Origin: OMPR01 sp965183835
Lineage (GTDB): Bacteria > Pseudomonadota > Alphaproteobacteria > Rhodobacterales > Rhodobacteraceae
DNA: 64,000 bases
Direction: 5' to 3'
Assembly: GCA_965183835.1 (NCBI GenBank)
Contig: CBCYME010000017.1
Span: 434,001-498,000 of the forward strand
Shown: in pieces, positions 63,202 to 64,000 of the stretch
How the letters are laid out: the number at the start of each line of letters is the position of its first letter
Position numbering within the stretch: position 1 is the stretch's first letter
The notes under the pieces: generated by a model
What the model was told of the DNA's origin: nothing
Database searches by the model: none
What the model saw: only the letters and a program-made list of their open reading frames with translations
Translations under genes and position numbers: made by a program

Positions 63202-64000
63202 ATGACCACCCAATTCACCTTGAACGGCGCAACTGTAACCGTCTCCCCGCTTGCAGGGGAGCGACTATCCGAAACTCTGCGCGAACGCGTCGGTGCACGC
63301 GATGTTAAAATCGGCTGTAACGCAGGCGATTGTGGGGCCTGTACAGTGCTGGTCGATGGCGCTCCCGTGTGCGCCTGCCTGATGCCCGCACAGCAGGCAG
63401 CAGGACGCACTGTGGAAACATTGGGCGGACTTGCCAAAACAGATCCGGACGCGTCGCGTTTGGCCGAAAGCTTTCAAAACCTTGGCGCCGCACAATGCGG
63501 AATTTGTACGCCCGGCATGATGGTTTCCGCTGTGGCACTGCTTCGTGAAGAAGACACTCCAACAGAAACACAAGTTCAGGATGCTTTGGGCGGTGTGTTA
63601 TGCCGCTGCACTGGGTATCGCAAGATTATCGATGCTGTAGTTGCTGCGGCGTCCGCTGATATCCCCGATTTGACCACCGGCCATGCCGGCGAAGGGATTC
63701 GCCGTCTGGACGGTGCTGGCAAAGTCGCCGGAACCGAAGTGTTTGGCGACGATGTCGCGCCACAGGGAACGCTGGAAGTTGTGGTGATCCGCTCGCCCTT
63801 CCCGCGCGCAGGTTTTCAATTTGGTGACCTTGATGCCTTTGCCCAAGCGCCCGGTATCGAAGCCATTTTGACCGCCGCCGACGTGCCCGGTCGCAACGTC
63901 TTTGGGGTCATTCCCGATTTCGCAGACCAACCCGTGTTTGCCGAGACGGAAACACGTTTCCGGGGCGAAGCCGTGGCGGCCATTGTCGGCACGCCCGAGG
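63202..64000 (+). CDS. Molybdenum hydroxylase, [2Fe-2S] domain fused to Mo-binding large subunit (3' partial)
   Basis: The frame is open to the window end. ATG 63202 (MTTQFTLNGATVTVSP) with CAGGTACGTGAA is preferred; ATG 63181, overlapping the previous stop, is possible. The first 160 residues carry two [2Fe-2S] clusters: CNAGDCGACTVLVDG with a fourth Cys in VCAC, then CGICTPGM and CRCTGYRKI. A linker leads into GIRRLDGAGKVAGTEVFGDDV, the start of the aldehyde-oxidase/xanthine-dehydrogenase hammerhead domain. Small and large subunits are therefore fused, which is less common than separate genes. The Mo-pterin domain lies outside the window, so substrate clues are missing. Confidence 0.92.
   Translation, partial: MTTQFTLNGATVTVSPLAGERLSETLRERVGARDVKIGCNAGDCGACTVLVDGAPVCACLMPAQQAAGRTVETLGGLAKTDPDASRLAESFQNLGAAQCGICTPGMMVSAVALLREEDTPTETQVQDALGGVLCRCTGYRKIIDAVVAAASADIPDLTTGHAGEGIRRLDGAGKVAGTEVFGDDVAPQGTLEVVVIRSPFPRAGFQFGDLDAFAQAPGIEAILTAADVPGRNVFGVIPDFADQPVFAETETRFRGEAVAAIVGTPE

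Overview
The window looks like chromosome from a Roseobacter-group alphaproteobacterium (Rhodobacteraceae). This is inferred from gene content and moderately GC-rich coding: a molybdenum FdsA-type formate dehydrogenase with a fused FdsG-FdsB partner, a LIV-type ABC importer beside a molybdenum hydroxylase, a single-chain acyl-CoA carboxylase, and a FadN-type beta-oxidation operon. No rRNA, tRNA, insertion sequence, prophage or CRISPR array was seen. Both window ends cut through genes.

Positions 1-13.4 kb hold a peptide/polysaccharide biosynthesis locus. The 3' end of an NRPS whose adenylation domain is split by a luciferase-like monooxygenase domain is followed by a phosphopantetheinyl transferase, two SGNH-hydrolase-like proteins (one fused to a large carbohydrate-enzyme-like domain), a GT2 and a GT4 glycosyltransferase, a flippase, a Wzz-type co-polymerase, a BY-kinase-like ATPase and a priming sugar transferase. 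Four of these loci are broken by frameshifts. Each shift is repaired by removing one base (net +1), which points to sequence error more than to decay.

Positions 13.9-20.8 kb hold an AraC regulator ending at an in-frame TGA where Trp is expected, a LysR regulator, a FemAB/BioF2-like acetyltransferase, an APH-fold kinase-like protein, and a 637-residue protein built from 53 hexapeptides of GSGGTK type. Positions 20.8-31.4 kb hold a thioesterase, a three-domain acyl-CoA carboxylase with a divergent TetR, a cyclase-family hydrolase, rpiB, and the formate dehydrogenase genes; a LysR gene follows to 32.3 kb.

Positions 32.4-39.3 kb and 44.4-64 kb look like parts of one catabolic regulon: acyl-CoA synthetase, Rieske oxygenase, GPH-type transporter, coniferyl-aldehyde-type dehydrogenase, a likely eight-gene operon (flavin monooxygenase, flavin reductase, NTF2-like protein, amidase, acyl-CoA ligase, thiolase, FadN-type protein, acyl-CoA dehydrogenase), two TetR regulators, a LIV-type ABC transporter and a molybdenum hydroxylase. 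Four promoters in this region share a TTGACR-like -35 box followed by a palindrome close to TTAGTGAACGTTCACTAA, with a fifth, weaker copy beside the TetR gene at 55.2 kb. I infer one TetR-controlled pathway that imports, oxidises, de-amidates and beta-oxidises an unidentified substrate. Between these two blocks lie a DUF1800/DUF1501 secreted pair, an Hsp70-like ATPase and a small basic protein.
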